Of a stretch of 64,000 nucleotides of DNA, positions 25,201 to 35,379 are shown in pieces. The DNA comes from Enoplolaimus lenunculus (taxonomy: Eukaryota > Nematoda > Enoplea > Enoplida > Thoracostomopsidae). The stretch covers positions 1 through 64,000 of the forward strand of contig JASANG010000290.1 in the NCBI GenBank assembly GCA_030248215.1, given 5' to 3'. The first letter of the stretch is position 1. The number at the start of each line of letters is the position of its first letter. Under the pieces are notes generated by a model that was given only the letters and a program-made list of their open reading frames with translations, was not told the DNA's origin and ran no database searches. Both the position numbers and the translations under genes were made by a program.

Positions 25201-28200
25201 CGGGTGCAATGTTTGTATTCGTTCATCGTCATATGCTTCCGGGGCAAGAAAAAGGTTAAAACTCACTCAGTTACAGATTCTACGTTGATTGCAGTAGTAA
25301 TCGTTGTAGCTGAAGTGCTAAGCACCGCATCAGTTTGTGTTTGAGCGGCAGCGAAAACTGCTTGCGAAACAGTCGAAATATCGCCGCTTGAATCAATTGA
25401 ACTAAGCCCTAAATCAACACCGCTTTTAGTTTCAATAGTTTGTACAACAGTCAGGACTTCTTTCAACATTGTTGCGTCGAAACTATACCATGTTGCTTGG
25501 TAGAGTTCAGCGACCGAGGTAAATTTAGACGATCCACTCTGAATTGCGGCGAACAACGTTTCAACAGTTTTTTGAGCGGATCTGAAGAAATTTATTTATT
25601 GCAGTTATTTTTTGTGAAAACAAAGCTTAATTGTTTAATGTTTTTGTTAGTGTTGCATAATGTTTAATTTGAAACGGCCTTAAGGTCGTCTCTTCTAAAA
25701 TAAGTTAATTTTCAGGGTTTCGTTTATTACAATATTTTCTTTCAAAATTGTTCGGAAAGAAGTTTGTTTGATTTTTAAATTAGCTATCTTCAGTAAAAAA
25801 TTATTGTTGATGTTTAGTGGAAAAAAATTGGAGCGAAAACCTTAGGTTTCGAAGAAGACCCCCTTGATCTCCTAAGTCTAAACTTAATCCTAAACCAATC
25901 ATAACCTTGAGCAGACCAGTGTGAAAATAAAAGTTAAAAGCTTCGAAGTGTGCAAATTTGGGAAAAGTTCTCTTCTAGATTCTCCCTCCGAAAATTCATT
26001 TTATGGACAATCTTCTTCCCCCCAATTTCCTCTCACCCATGTATAGAACAGGGCCGGAGCAGTAGTATAAGCATATTCCTAAGCCTAGGCCTAAGCCTAA
26101 GCGTATAGATGAGCCTATTCCTAAGCCTAAGCCTTAGCCTAAGCAAAAAAAATAGTCTAAAGCTTAAACTGACTCTGTTATAGCCTCCGGAAAACGATCC
26201 GGCCCTGTTCTATACATGGGTCATTAAAATGACTCTATTATAGCCCCTCCAGAAAACGATCCGGCCCTGTTCTATACATGGGCCATTCCTCTCATGGTCA
26301 ATTTCCTCTCAACTTTCTGTAATGGACAAATTTCCACAAAAATACCTCTCATGGACAATCTCTATTTTAAGTGGAATCTTTTTCGCTACTGTGACGAACG
26401 TTGACTCGCATGGCGGCGCGTGCGGCGGCGCACAGTAGCGTCCAGCGCAATAAAGTATAGCACAACCCTTACTGTTGAGTAGTCACGCCGAGAACTTGTT
26501 CCATTGCCAACGTTACGCCAATCAGTTGTGTTAGCTGCGCACTATTAATTTCGCCTATTAACGCTTGCAAAATCTGATCAGAAGTTTTCGTTGTATCCGG
26601 TTTACTGAATACTTCGACAATAGTTTGCGCTTCAACGCTTTGCATTTCGTAGCATTCTTGAGCAATTGCAGCAGCGAATGCTGTATTTTGACCTTGAATG
26701 AACGTTACCAGTTGTGATGAAAATGTTGAGTCAATGGTTGTGATCGTTGGCATGAACGTAGCGAGATTTTGTCGAAATTTGCTAAAACATGTAAGAATGC
26801 TTCAAAATATAGTAATTTTTTTAACCAATTAAAGTTTTCTCGCTACAAATTGGGCGCTATTCGAATATAACGAAATTGAACAATCATTAATTGATTCGGT
26901 TGAAAATTTAGTTCCTTCGCTAATTTATGCTGTTTAAACAGAAACAGTTTCAACTTCAAAGCATACGCTGTCACTGTAACATGCAGTTTTAGGGTGCTAT
27001 AGTTCACAGGATGCACGTATTAAACTCTGCAAACAATGGAGTGAGAAACGAATTAATTTCGGGAACGCAAAGAAATAAGTTAAAACCCATTATAAAATTG
27101 CAGTTTTATTATGCTGCAATCGAAGTCGTACGAATGAAAAATGTGATGTAAAAGCCGTAATTATGTTAAGAAAAATTTCGCTTTGACCTGTGAACAAGTT
27201 ATTTCGACTCAGCCAAATTTAAATTAACACAGGAGATGCTGTTTTCACAGGGTTAAAATTAGATGGATAACCTGTTTTGCCAAAACAACCAGGGTGCAAA
27301 ACAGAGAGTGAAAATAAGGAAAACGGATAGCGATCAAAATAACGAAAACGAAAAACGGATATTGAAGTGTAAAAGTTTTGAAATGTTTTATTTTGCTGTC
27401 AATTAAATTGAGGAATGCAAATATGCACTGGGCCTTCGCACATTTTATGGAAAAAATAGCAAATGCAGAGAAATTTTTTCAATCTTGGAAGAATTTCGTA
27501 GTTATTCTTTTATATTGAATGATTACAGCATATCACGTAATGAAGATTTGCGAGATATTTACGAGATTTATAACTAAATTTGAGCATAAAAATGACAGAA
27601 ATTCGGGTATTTTTGTAAGTGAAACTAAAACGGATACGAATTTTTAGCGTAAACGGAAACGGATATAAGCAAAAAATTAGTCCAAAGCTTAAACTTTATC
27701 TCATGAAGACCCACATAAAAACGTTCCACCCCTGATCTTTACATGGACCCACTTATGTTTTAATGATCTTCACTATTCTCGATTAAGCAATTAATAGTTA
27801 CCCGAAGAAATAGTTTATTCTTTAAACGTGTACCTATTGAAATAGGTAAAACGAGTTAATAAATCAGTTTTTAAATAACTTACGTAATTTCTTTGACATT
27901 AGAAACAATAGTACTCGATGAACTGCTGATTTGGACATCTGTTAAAGCCTCAAGAGCGCCGAAAGTTTGAGTAATAAGCGCTGAAACATCTCCCATCTGA
28001 AAATCAACGCTTCCTATGCCATAGTCAACACCAGAAACTGAAGTTATCGATTGCAATTCAGTGCCACCTGCCCGAAATTCTTCTTCATTCAAGCTATAGC
28101 ATAACGCTTGCAATGCTGCGCTGTTTGAGGTAAATAGGCTGTTACCGTTTGCAACAGAGTCAAAAAATTGTTCAAGTACTTGAGTTGGCGATCTGAAATG

Positions 28201-31200
28201 GAACAAAATCAAGAATAATTTCATATAAATAAAACAACAACAGAAATACATTTTATGCGACTAAGCGACCCAGGCCTAGAGTCGCAAGAAACTGGGATCA
28301 AAAGCATTTTGTGAAAACTTAGTATAAAAAATCATGGCCGGAGCAGCCACCCCAATACGCCCCATTTGAGGGAGGCTTTACCACATAGACGGGCTACTAC
28401 TACCCTAACAAGATTTTGAACAAAAAATTTGAATTAAATTTTAATAATAGCAAACGGGTTCCACCCTGGAATTTTAGGGCCCACCCTAGCCTGCTCTGTC
28501 ACTGTTAAACTTACGTTTAGCTTCTCGATCGCAAACTTCTTTTACTATAATATATATCGCACGGCCACTACCGTGTGAAATTTCTGGATACGACACTGGC
28601 GACTGGTTAAGACGCCAGTGATTTAGACGTCTAATTTTGTATGCAAGAGAAAAAACATTAAACACTGTATATAGGCTAAGCTTGCAATTTTCTGCAATAC
28701 GATGCACTGTAACGTTCAAACTCTGATTATAAAAACCAAGCTAAGCAGTGCCCATAACGTTTAACGAGTTTACAACACCAAGTGCGTTTATAATGGCAGA
28801 TGGAGCGATGACACCGTGCCCTTCATTGGTCAGAGCACACGAAAATTTTTTCAAATGTATGTATAATGTCTAAAACGTACAACTTTCGGCCATTTCCACG
28901 AAACATGGTGAAAAAATTTGCGTTTCTCGTGCTAACTAAATATAATTCTACATTTTAAGTGAGTGGTCAGGATGGCACCACTTAACTTCTTGCCAAACTC
29001 AGCTTAATTTTTCGAATGTTCAGAAATGTTCACAAAATAGTAAAAAATTTATACTTTATTCCAAATGTAACTGGCGCTTTCTAATGTAGTTTGAGCAGCG
29101 GTAATCTAAACAATTTCAGCAACAATAAACAGCGGATAATTTTGTATCGAAAATAAATCTTCGGTTAACCTAGCGATGTTTTCTATGCTTTTGATTTGTT
29201 GGCAAACTATTATGTTAATCGTCGACCCAAATAAACAGTGATTTTAAACAAAAAACCTCACTTTCAAAGAGTACAATAGAAGGTAGGTAGTGTATAGTTT
29301 TGTTTTGAATAAAGATTGTTCTTTGAGCCTAATTGGAAACGAGAATTTAGTTCTACGTTCACATTTCAGGTTTTCACTCAATTTTTAATTAAAGAAAGAT
29401 TTTACTATTAATAACCAAGCCAAGATGATTTCACAATTGCTCAATCAATATTAGAAATTCTTAAAACCCAAGCGTGTAATATTAAATGCTAACCCCAACG
29501 GTGATTGTGCACTTGTAATACGAGTAACTGCTTGCATAACGCCGGCAAGTTGCGCAAAAGCAGCGTTGTTGATTTCGTTGATAAACGTTTGCTCAATTTC
29601 TGCTTCGGTTTTAGTTGAATCGACTTTTGAAAATATCGTTGCAACAGTTTGCGCTTGAGCGCTTTGCATTTCATAGCATTCTTGTGCGATTAGCGTTGTC
29701 GACACTGGTGAATTTTGGACGAACGTCACCAAAGAGCTTGCGAACGACGCTTCGTCAATGCTCGTCAAACTGTTCATAAATGTTGTGATCGATGTTGCTA
29801 GTTCGCTACAAGTATACTCAGTGCAAAAAACAGCTTATAGTTCATAGAAACTCGCTTCCGCAACCAAGAAATGTCGACTCAGGCAGGATGCACTGAGCCC
29901 GTTCTGGATACGAGGCACGTGTCTCCCTAAACAAAAGTTTCCTTTCAAAAACTAAACGTTCTGAGATTGAGTAGCAATACAGTAAAAAATCGTTCAATTT
30001 CATAATTTGATTACCAAGCCAGGCTGTGTGAATGCGCCACCTAATTGAAATGAAAATCGTCTCTGTCAGAATAATCTCTGGCAAAGTCCACGATATCTGC
30101 CCTCAACCGGCCACAACGGACTTAGTCTGAGGTAACATTTGCAACCTCGCCAGAGTGTCTTTACACGAGTTAAATTTATTTATACGTACTTCGACGATGG
30201 TAAAGCTTCCTTAATTGCTGCGGCTGCAGTGTCCACTTGTCCGTCAGTGTAAGCTTCTATTGCTTCGTCCATTTGAGTGACAATATCTTCGATTGAACCG
30301 TCGATAAAATCAATTGCAATCCATTTGATTAAATCTGGCGCTACAGCTATCGCCATTGTCTGCAGTCGTTGCCCGACAGCACGAATGTACTCTTCGTTGA
30401 AGCTGTGAAATACGCTTTCAAGTTCCTCGAGTTCACTCCAGAAAAGGCTTGATGAAGTGGAGGAACTGATTGATGTCACTAACGCATCAAGTACTTCGGT
30501 CGGGGTGCTAAAAGTTAAAATTTATTTATGTATATACTTTTTTGTGAAACATTCAATTTTTGAAACATTGTGCTTTGTTATCTTTATAATACACTTAAAT
30601 TAATGTTTTCAATTTGTGTAATTTTAGTTTATAAAGTTCACAGTCGAACCATCATTAAGCCGTCGACTGGCTGATATCAGAACTTGATTCCCAAACCATG
30701 TTATGTAGTAAACCCACATTTTACACAAGATTGAAGATAATTATAACAATTCATCTGCTTAAAAAAGTTACTTGGTGTACGCATGCTATTGTAGGTGTTG
30801 TACATATATATACTTTTTTGCGTCGAACACTATAGTTCTCCGCTAGTAACTGGCGGCGTACCCGAGCTCAGTGGACTCAATATTACGAATGATCGCTATT
30901 AAGACGCCTATAACTGCTGCATTTTCGGCTCCATTTATATCGGTCGATAGTTGCTCGCGCAGTTGAATGTTGGTTTGGTCGTCTTTTGGTTCACTGAACA
31001 CTTGCACAACTGTCTCAGCAGTAGACTGTATCTCGTAGCATGTTTTGGCAATTGTTCTCGCGTCTTCAATATTGAATGTTGCAATAAATTCAGCAAATAT
31101 TGTTTTAAACGATTCATCAATCAACTGTTGAGCGTTCCAAAATTCAACAATTTTCTGTTCAAATTGGCTAAAATATATTATTGGTAAGTAGCTTTCGTTC

Positions 31201-33409
31201 AACTAGTAAATGTTTTGGTATCTACAAGTGTCAAACAGTTTTTGACTCACTCAACAAAACATTTAGAACTTTAAGTGGTTAGGCGGTCCATGTATAGAAC
31301 AGGGCCGGATCGTTTTGTCGATGGGGCTATAATAGAGTCAGTTTAAAGCTTTAGACTGTTTATTTTGCTTAGGCTTAGGAATACTAGGTTCATCCATGCG
31401 CTTAGGCATATGCGTAGGCTGAAGCTTAGGAATATGCTTATACAACTGTTCCGGCGCTGTTCTATACATGGGCCAACCTGACGCTAAAGTTGTCGTCGAC
31501 AGTGTTGAACGGTCGCGAAAGTCAAAATATTTTTGTTTGCAAGCTGTTTAATGCTACGACACGTGGCAGTTGACGTGAGTTGTCAAATGGTGCCGGATGA
31601 CGTCAGACGCACTGAAATACTTAGCGTCACCCTAAACAGTTGTCTCAACCGGTAAAGGGGCTCATTGGTTAGATTGAGAATAAAATTCAAAGACGTTTGT
31701 TTCAATTTAGTACGTGAAACACTTTTGTTGTTTCGAGTTCTGCCACCAATATGTCGTATTATTAAAATTTGCTAAATTTACGAAATATCTTAGTGTCAAG
31801 ACATCATGCAGAATAATTTGCTTGCACCGTATGCAAAATGCAATTTCAACTTTACAACACATTTCATCTAAATTCAAACAAATTTTGACCGAGCGATGAA
31901 TTGAATATTTTAGTAGCAGAAAGCGTATTTCAAAATTTATCTTAAAATACAACGATATTTTCAATCGACAACGGTTTTGATACCGAAAAAAATTTGTGAC
32001 AAAATGTTTATGCAAAAGGTATAATTGATGGTTTGAAATCAGCGACCGGTAAGCTGCGCGCTTGCAGAACGCAGACATATTACTGGCTGATATTTCAAAT
32101 TGTTACTGTTACTGTTTCCAACAATTAACTGCCTGCTTAGTTGCACCTTTTGTCACATAGAGTATAACTGTGAACAATTTCGAGAAATATGGAAACGCAA
32201 ATCAATAAATATATCCGCAGCGTATAATGAGGGTGCTCGTGGAGCTACACCGTTAAGCTCGTATAGCTGAGTGGCGATGGTAAACACATCCACCCATGAC
32301 GATGCGATTTCAATGCAGGTTTAAATAATTTCTTATAAATGTGAATATCTATGTGAGAAAGTGTTAATGTAAAAAATTTCCAATTGCTGTCTTTAATGAA
32401 ACTTTTAAATTGCTGCCTATAATAACTCCTCACATAGAATAGACTGTAAGAAACTAAGGGCAAAATGTATAGGTAAATTAATATACAATGCGTATTGCTT
32501 AACAATTACTACACGTATTCGCAGTGTAAAATCTACTCAAGACGCAAGAGCGCCACAGGAGCGGAGCGTCATGCTACTATAGCTGAGGAGTGGTGATGGT
32601 AAATGCTTCCCACCTGTGAGGATGCGTTGGAATCTAGGCTTGAAATTTAGTTCGTATACGATACGTAACAGTAAATATTCTTGTGAGAAATGGTTAACTT
32701 TACTGATGATTGAATGCGCACAATAGGAAAATGTTAGTAGAGTGGGAAATAGAAATTCCAGATATAAAAAAATTTTTTTCCTAAAATTGAGTTGTTTTTG
32801 TATTATGGAGACAACGAATAATGATTATTTTAACGCAAAATGCAGCTTAAGCTAGGCTTATTAGTTTGAGTATAGGAGGACTATTCTTAAATACATACAG
32901 TGCCTATGACCAGTTAGCGAAAGGTTGTCAAACTGACGAACTTCTACAACTACAGATTTCAACTTTGCACAGATATAGGATAAGTCGAGTGAAGATATGT
33001 TCTGAATTTCTAAGCTAATCATTTCCTGATTCGAAAGCATCTAGACCTATCACTAACTTGTTTAGGTGCTACACACATTTGAGAATACAGGTATAATATT
33101 TGGTTTTACCAAAATATTTAAAGGCTGCTTCTACACCAGTATCTACTTTTTTCTTAGCATTTGGTTAATAAAATCTAAGTCCGGAATAGGAAATATCTCG
33201 AAAGCTAATGCTAAATCTAAGCATATTCTTAAACGAAAGCCTAAAACATGCGATTTGGTTCAGGCTGACGTGTGTTCTACAAAAATAAAAAATTTTATTT
33301 GAAAATTGTAAAACGAAACTTACGTCCTTGATATCGAAGCAACATATCTCGGCTGAAGGGCAATTTGTACGGCAACCATAAAAATGCAATGAATAAACTT
33401 CTGGTTCAT
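16297..33409 (-). CDS. secreted modular repeat protein (13 one-module exons), unknown function
   Basis: Unrecognised gene, minus strand. The first exon, 33,409-33,324, starts with MNQKFIHCIFMVAVQIAL, a clear signal peptide. Then come thirteen exons: 31,167-30,862; 30,507-30,190; 29,805-29,494; 28,192-27,884; 26,781-26,473; 25,581-25,267; 25,001-24,690; 24,052-23,717; 23,377-23,075; 22,122-21,811; 20,081-19,764; 18,076-17,774; 16,528-16,301. Every junction is GT-AG and phase 2, and each of these exons encodes one module of about 101-112 residues (the last is ~76). Modules alternate between type A (motif AQECYEMQS-AQT-VFS, mid-exon) and type B (motif SLNEEEFRAGGTELQ and a GVD..SVDF stretch); the last three are divergent and look B-like. 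All are rich in Ser, Thr, Ala and Gln, with regular hydrophobic spacing expected of helices, and are almost free of Cys. Reading on from 16,301 meets a TAA at once (1,356 residues in total), but a good GTAAGC donor there leaves open a further exon. It is probably an extracellular structural or adhesive protein; that is inference only. Confidence 0.75.
16817..16994. mobile_element. TTAGGC-bearing MITE in intron
   Basis: Starts CCATGTATATTTCAGGGG and ends with 'acggccctgatctatgcattgg'. Inside are two blocks of degenerate TTAGGC hexamers on the plus strand. It lies in the last intron of the modular gene. Confidence 0.65.
17391..17555. mobile_element. TTAGGC-bearing MITE in intron
   Basis: Opposite orientation to the copy at 16,817: begins CAATGTATAGAACACGG, carries CCTAAG/CCTAAAC blocks, then the family's 'aaagcttaagcttactctatt' and an end resembling 'cgcccctaatctttacat'. 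Same intron as the previous copy. Confidence 0.65.
18176..18545. mobile_element. repeat with GTGGGTTTTTT motifs in intron
   Basis: Begins near 'gagcagggtttctttttt' and ends 'aagaaaacccgtgctttt', an imperfect inverted pair. The interior repeats 'agtgggttttttt' several times, and the right part carries its complement 'cccctatttcaccc'. It looks like a non-autonomous DNA element; only one clear copy is present in the window. Confidence 0.45.
18583..18850. mobile_element. MITE, GGCCCGTATTCTCAAATGTG family (partial)
   Basis: The left end, GGCCCGTATTCTCAAATGTG, is followed by the family phrase 'ttggcgattggtctt'. The right end is poorly defined. Better copies lie at 44,671-44,940 and 56,391-56,619, and a right half at about 32,890-33,095. 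Confidence 0.45.
19199..19541. mobile_element. MITE with GGATCCAGACGGAGGC ends
   Basis: Left end GGATCCAGACGGAGGC, right end 'ggatccgcctctg', near-inverted. The interior has about three degenerate ~60-base tandem units built on 'cgttagaaaattttttggtgataaaa'. It lies in an intron of the modular gene. No coding capacity. Confidence 0.55.
20426..21182. mobile_element. element with GAGCGAAGC ends and ~170-bp tandem units
   Basis: Begins TTATTGAGCGAAGCG and ends 'gagcttcgctcaataaa' (inverted). After a GTCCGTCCGTCTGTCCGTCT microsatellite come three tandem units of about 170 bases, each with 'aagggtttttgggtgcgag' and 'ttacaaacctccaaaaccgat'. The same terminal block, including the CGGACGGACGGACATCCACC stretch, recurs inverted at about 61,130-61,275. 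Non-autonomous; it lies in an intron of the modular gene. Confidence 0.65.
22511..22918. mobile_element. MITE, TACTGTAGTGACCC family
   Basis: Begins TACTGTAGTAATCC and ends 'ttgttcgggtcactacagta'. It contains 'cgtaagcggatacatcccctaaaccctaattagaattcataaatgtc', matching the copy at 11,307-11,553 in the opposite orientation. It lies between two module exons. Confidence 0.65.
23738..23757. repeat. (ATC)n microsatellite inside coding exon
   Basis: Seven or so ATC triplets within the module exon 23,717-24,052 encode a run of eight aspartates on the minus strand near that module's C-terminus. It makes this module the longest of the set and gives an acidic break in an otherwise Ser/Thr/Ala/Gln-rich protein. 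Confidence 0.8.
24326..24523. mobile_element. TTAGGC-bearing MITE, well preserved
   Basis: Left end CCATGTATAGAACAGGGC, right end its inverted complement (CCCTGTTCTATACAATGG). Between them are two TTAGGC blocks separated by 'aataggctcatcc'. One of the clearest copies. It sits in the intron between module exons 25,001-24,690 and 24,052-23,717. Confidence 0.8.
26037..26283. mobile_element. TTAGGC-bearing MITE plus tandem end duplication
   Basis: A full copy at 26,037-26,219 with ends CCATGTATAGAACAGGGC and GCCCTGTTCTATACATGG and inner GCCTAA blocks, followed at 26,227-26,283 by a second copy of just the right end. The solo end suggests either end duplication or a partly deleted neighbour. Intron of the modular gene. 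Confidence 0.8.
26395..26470. mobile_element. partial MITE, AAGGGTTGCACTTTACT family
   Basis: A GC-rich core (GGCGGCGCGTGCGGCGGCGC) followed by 'gcaataaagtatagcacaaccctt' matches the right half of the element at 60,724-60,853. The right edge touches the donor of module exon 26,781-26,473. Confidence 0.5.
27290..27752. repeat. dispersed AACGGATATTGAAG repeat with TTAGGC-MITE end
   Basis: 27,290-27,660 ('cagggtgcaaaacagag', 'aaaaacggatattgaagtg', 'ttcgggtatttttgtaag', ending 'cgtaaacggaaacggatat') is related, in opposite orientation, to 60,060-60,440. At 27,658-27,752 it is joined to the right end of a TTAGGC-type MITE ('cgttccacccctgatctttacatgg'). Intron of the modular gene. Confidence 0.5.
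31288..31472. mobile_element. TTAGGC-bearing MITE in intron 1
   Basis: Ends CCATGTATAGAACAGGGC and 'gcgctgttctatacatgg'. Inner TTAGGC blocks are more degenerate than at 24,326. Located in the first intron of the modular gene. Confidence 0.75.
32240..32325 (+). repeat. tRNA-derived SINE, head copy 1
   Basis: GCTCGTATAGCTGAGTGG fits the RNA polymerase III A box of a tRNA (TRGYNNARNNG), and the B-box region 'gatgcgatttcaatgc' lies about 35 bases on, at tRNA spacing. Related to 32,560-32,640 and, inverted, 57,590-57,700. The acceptor stem does not pair, so this is a SINE head and not a working tRNA. Confidence 0.5.
32490..32750 (+). repeat. tRNA-derived SINE, copy 2
   Basis: Shares 'acacgtat...caagacg..agagcgccac' upstream of the tRNA-like head and 'ctatagctgaggagtggtgatggtaaatgc' within it with the inverted copy at 57,590-57,760. 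It lies in intron 1 of the modular gene, about 300 bases from copy 1. Confidence 0.5.
32890..33095. mobile_element. MITE, ATTCTCAAATGTGT family (partial)
   Basis: Contains the family core 'cagttagcgaaaggttgtcaaactgacgaactt' and a right end 'ggtgctacacacatttgagaatacagg', matching 44,671-44,940. The left end is eroded. Confidence 0.5.
33324..33409 (-). CDS. signal-peptide exon of the modular gene
   Basis: The ATG at 33,409 opens 28 codons encoding a lysine near the start, a hydrophobic core and then RYVASISR, ending at a consensus GTAAGT donor with two bases left over. The next exon (31,167) begins with the single base needed to complete the codon, which supports this as exon 1. The intervening intron (31,168-33,323) holds two SINE copies and one TTAGGC MITE. 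Confidence 0.6.
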
Positions 33410-34594
33410 TTTTCAATAGGAACGCGTTTATTGTACACAAGAGGAAAATTTACTCAATGTCCTATTACGGTATAACTTATAAATTTAAAGTCTGAAATTG
33501 CGATATCAATCGTACAATTTTTCTGGAAGATAGAGACAACAAAAATAGTCAAAAACACGAAAAAAAGCTGGGTGCGATTTACGATATGGAATTCTGGTAA
33601 ATTTATCTTGATTTGCGACGTATCGTTCACAGACAGTGAGGAGTATAGGCCCCCAGATTTGAGACGTACACAACGGCTGATAACAGAAATATATCCCTTA
33701 AAGATGGCTTTTAGCAGGCTTTAAAATAATTTGTTTAGATTTTGTGAATAGTTCGTGATTTTGTGTGCCAATAGTAATCACCAACATAGATACTGAAAAT
33801 TTATCGCTCATTATATGATCGCTCGCAAAAAAACACATTTACATGCGGCTATGCCCTGCCGAAATAAGTCAACCCGCGTCGTTATAAAGTTGTCGATCGA
33901 ATATCTTTTTATAACACAACAATCAAATGCGTCGCAAACCGAAATATTTTCTGACACAAGCCATTGTGCTAAAATTTACATTTTGCAGTGCTGAAGCTTT
34001 GAGCATTACCATAAATTCGAAACATATATTTCAAAAATGTTCCGCGTCAACAGTTACTCGTAGGTCCAGAGGATTAGGCTACAGCAGTAGCGTTTGTTTT
34101 TTTACATCACTAATGTTTACCAGATGTTGAAGGATTTCGATAACGACAAAAGCAAGTGCGAAATGACACATAGTTAACGCTTTAAAATTATGATATTGAA
34201 GCGAAAGCAAAAGTTAAATTTAGTAGCGAAAAAGTTGTGAAAGGTGCATATCAGACAATATTTGAAATTTTAATTCAACGCTTTCATTCCAAATCGCTGA
34301 CGTCACAAACTTCGTTGCCATTTCTAACAAAAGGTCAATACTACATATTGTTGATTTTAGATTCAGGGAAATAAGGCTTTATGACGTGATCAATTCGAAA
34401 TTCTACATCGATGACAGTGAAACGAGTGAAAAATGGATTAAATCATTATTTTTAAATTTACGAACAAACAAAATGAAAACGGTTAGTTTTCAAGTCGGAA
34501 CACTTTTATTTGAGTATGGAATCGTGTAAAGAATACACACTATTTTATATTTTATTACCTTTCAAACACCATTAGCTCTTGTAGCAAAAGGCTA
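33410..34594. other. upstream region of the modular gene
   Basis: AT-rich sequence directly upstream of the signal-peptide exon; it presumably holds that gene's promoter, but no TATA box or other site can be named with confidence. No gene recognised. Confidence 0.3.
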
Positions 34595-35163
34595 AAATCG
34601 GGGTACCGGAGGTAAAAAATACCGGAGCCGAAGCCGGAGCCTGAGGTGAAGCCGGAGGTGAGGCGGAATTAGGTAGCTTAAATGAAATTTACTATATTAA
34701 TTTTAGCAAATATCGGTGCTGCGTTGTTTAAATCGTTTCGTTTAACGCTTATTTGTTCCGAAATCTCGGCGCAATTCTTTCCTCAAAATAGTGCCAAAAG
34801 TGAAAACAAAACGCGCCAAACAAATAAATTTTGTAAAACTACACAAAATTTCACTACCGAAATTGCCGGAGCCTTCCTACTGTTTTCATGATCAGACGTG
34901 TGGTTAAAGAGTTATTGCCACATAACTGATTTGGCACGCAGCGAATACTTTCTATAAAAGATTTGGCCCATTTTACTTTAAGTTGCGTCCAGGTTTCTGT
35001 TGGGTCAATAAAAATAGGTCTATATTCTAGAATACATTTTTGCTTAGGCTTATGCTTAGGCTTAGGCTTAGGCTTAGGAACACATTTTTGCAACGCTTAG
35101 GCTTAGGCTTAGGAATACGATTAATCTACAGTTACGCCCCTTAATGTAACATTGACCAATGTT
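34595..35163. mobile_element. independent relative of the arm-A repeat, with TTAGGC block
   Basis: 34,597-34,870 ('ggtaccggaggtaaaaaataccgg', 'gccggaggtgaggcgg', 'gccaaacaaataaattttg') matches the GC-rich stretch at 2,905-3,230 and 10,060-10,380. It is followed by 'ttgcgtccagg..tctgttgggtcaataaaaataggt', TTAGGC blocks and 'acgccccttaatgtaacattg', which match 1,100-1,275 in inverted orientation. So arm A is itself built from mobile repeats. Confidence 0.6.
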
Positions 35164-35379
35164 TTAAAGGTGAATTTTTCTGTTCCCAATTAAAAATGTT
35201 TTCAAACCCCATAACAATTGACAAAAATTACAAAGGAAATATCTGGTCCCTAAAATACCTCTCGTACTGTGGCTTTAGAAACTATGCGTGTTTGAAAACG
35301 TAGTATAGGATCTAAGAACTATAATTGCAATCAAACAAGAATGAAAAATTCTACATAAAGATGTATATAAACTAAAATA

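Noticed and set aside
31707-32078. 123-codon minus-strand frame in intron 1 of the modular gene
   Set aside because: AT-rich composition, antisense frame also open, no motif and no phase-compatible splice sites.
32240-32325. Functional tRNA gene
   Set aside because: A and B boxes are present, but the ends do not pair into an acceptor stem and the sequence recurs with the same non-tRNA flanks, as in a SINE.
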